Source of the DNA: JAJFUG01 sp964473155
Lineage (GTDB): Bacteria; Gemmatimonadota; Glassbacteria; GWA2-58-10
Length of the DNA: 64,000 nucleotides
Direction: 5' to 3'
Assembly (NCBI GenBank): GCA_964473155.1
Contig: CAYYNT010000018.1
Coordinates: forward strand, 1 to 64,000
Shown here in pieces: positions 63,812 through 64,000 of the stretch. Position 1 is the stretch's first letter. The number at the start of each line of letters is the position of its first letter. Below the pieces are notes generated by a model. The model did not search any database. It had not been told where the DNA came from and saw nothing but the letters and a program-made list of their open reading frames with translations. The position numbers and the translations under genes are program-made.

Positions 63812-64000
63812 CAGACCACGGATGGGAAGTTGTAATCGGGCTGGAGGTGCACGCGCAGCTCAAGACCCGCACCAAGACATTCTGCCGCTGCAGCACGCAT
63901 TTCGGCGATGAGCCGAACACCAATGTCTGCCCGGTCTGCCTGGGCTTGCCGGGCGCGCTGCCGGTGCTGAACGCGGAGGCGGTCTCGATGGCGGTGCGCA
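63808..64000 (+). CDS. gatB: Asp/Glu-tRNA amidotransferase subunit B (partial, cut by window end)
   Basis: The first 64 codons are visible: WEVVIGLEVHAQLKTRTKTF, then the zinc-type Cys pattern FCRCS...CPVCLGLPGALPVLN. This is the start of GatB, the kinase and tRNA-binding subunit. The gene runs off the right edge. It overlaps gatA by four bases (ATGA). Confidence 0.95.
   Translation, partial: MTDHGWEVVIGLEVHAQLKTRTKTFCRCSTHFGDEPNTNVCPVCLGLPGALPVLNAEAVSMAVR

Overview
The window is a 64 kb piece of a GC-rich bacterial chromosome. It holds about 46 protein-coding genes, one of them broken and one cut off by the right edge. I see no tRNA, rRNA, CRISPR array or prophage. The gene content suggests a member of the FCB superphylum, perhaps a candidate phylum such as Glassbacteria, Latescibacterota or KSB1. 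The clues are two secreted proteins ending in a CPNPFNPST-type sorting/FlgD-like domain, a GWxTD-like lipid/secretion-associated protein, many signal-peptide and lipoprotein sugar enzymes, and a Fix-type electron-transfer operon. The phylum is an inference; no rRNA or ribosomal protein is present to settle it.

Layout. 0.2-10 kb, minus strand: a small secreted protein, a SPOR-domain membrane protein, a cupin, a class A penicillin-binding protein coupled by TAATG to an unknown membrane-anchored protein, a GWxTD-like protein, a stand-alone AICAR transformylase and a SAM methyltransferase. 10-21 kb: a 1.4-kaa secreted beta-galactosidase-like enzyme, a 3-hydroxyisobutyrate-dehydrogenase-type reductase, two polytopic membrane proteins of glycosyltransferase-C character, an unknown protein and a SIS-domain sugar-phosphate enzyme. 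22-25.6 kb: etfB-etfA-fixC-fixX, a FixABCX electron-transfer module. 25.7-29.8 kb: CYTH protein, GntP permease and Hsp20; the Hsp20 gene sits behind a consensus sigma-54 promoter. 30-39 kb: GT2 glycosyltransferase, lipoprotein Gfo/Idh/MocA oxidoreductase, Tat-exported sugar isomerase-like protein, lipoprotein amidohydrolase and a secreted six-hairpin-like protein. 39-51 kb: ACT-domain regulator, M48 CAAX protease, D-2-hydroxyacid dehydrogenase, SAM hydroxide adenosyltransferase, a radical SAM protein of the tetraether-synthase-like type, DHH phosphoesterase, and a very large dehydratase-activase system split into two overlapping genes. 51-56 kb: a REP-associated (RAYT) transposase, two tandem secreted paralogs behind a second sigma-54 promoter, and a divergent histidine kinase. 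56-64 kb: UvrD/PcrA helicase, a frameshifted FAD oxidoreductase, a HhH protein, an AT-rich type II restriction-modification pair, and gatC-gatA-gatB.

The non-coding DNA is the least ordinary part. A dispersed element of about 260 bp occurs three times. Each copy starts with a 10-bp hairpin whose arms differ between copies but remain fully paired, and two copies lie tail to tail. A second family of short G/C-armed palindromes is scattered through the intergenic DNA; one 28-bp copy is read in frame inside the RAYT transposase gene. A 100-bp direct duplication lies at 59.8-60.1 kb.
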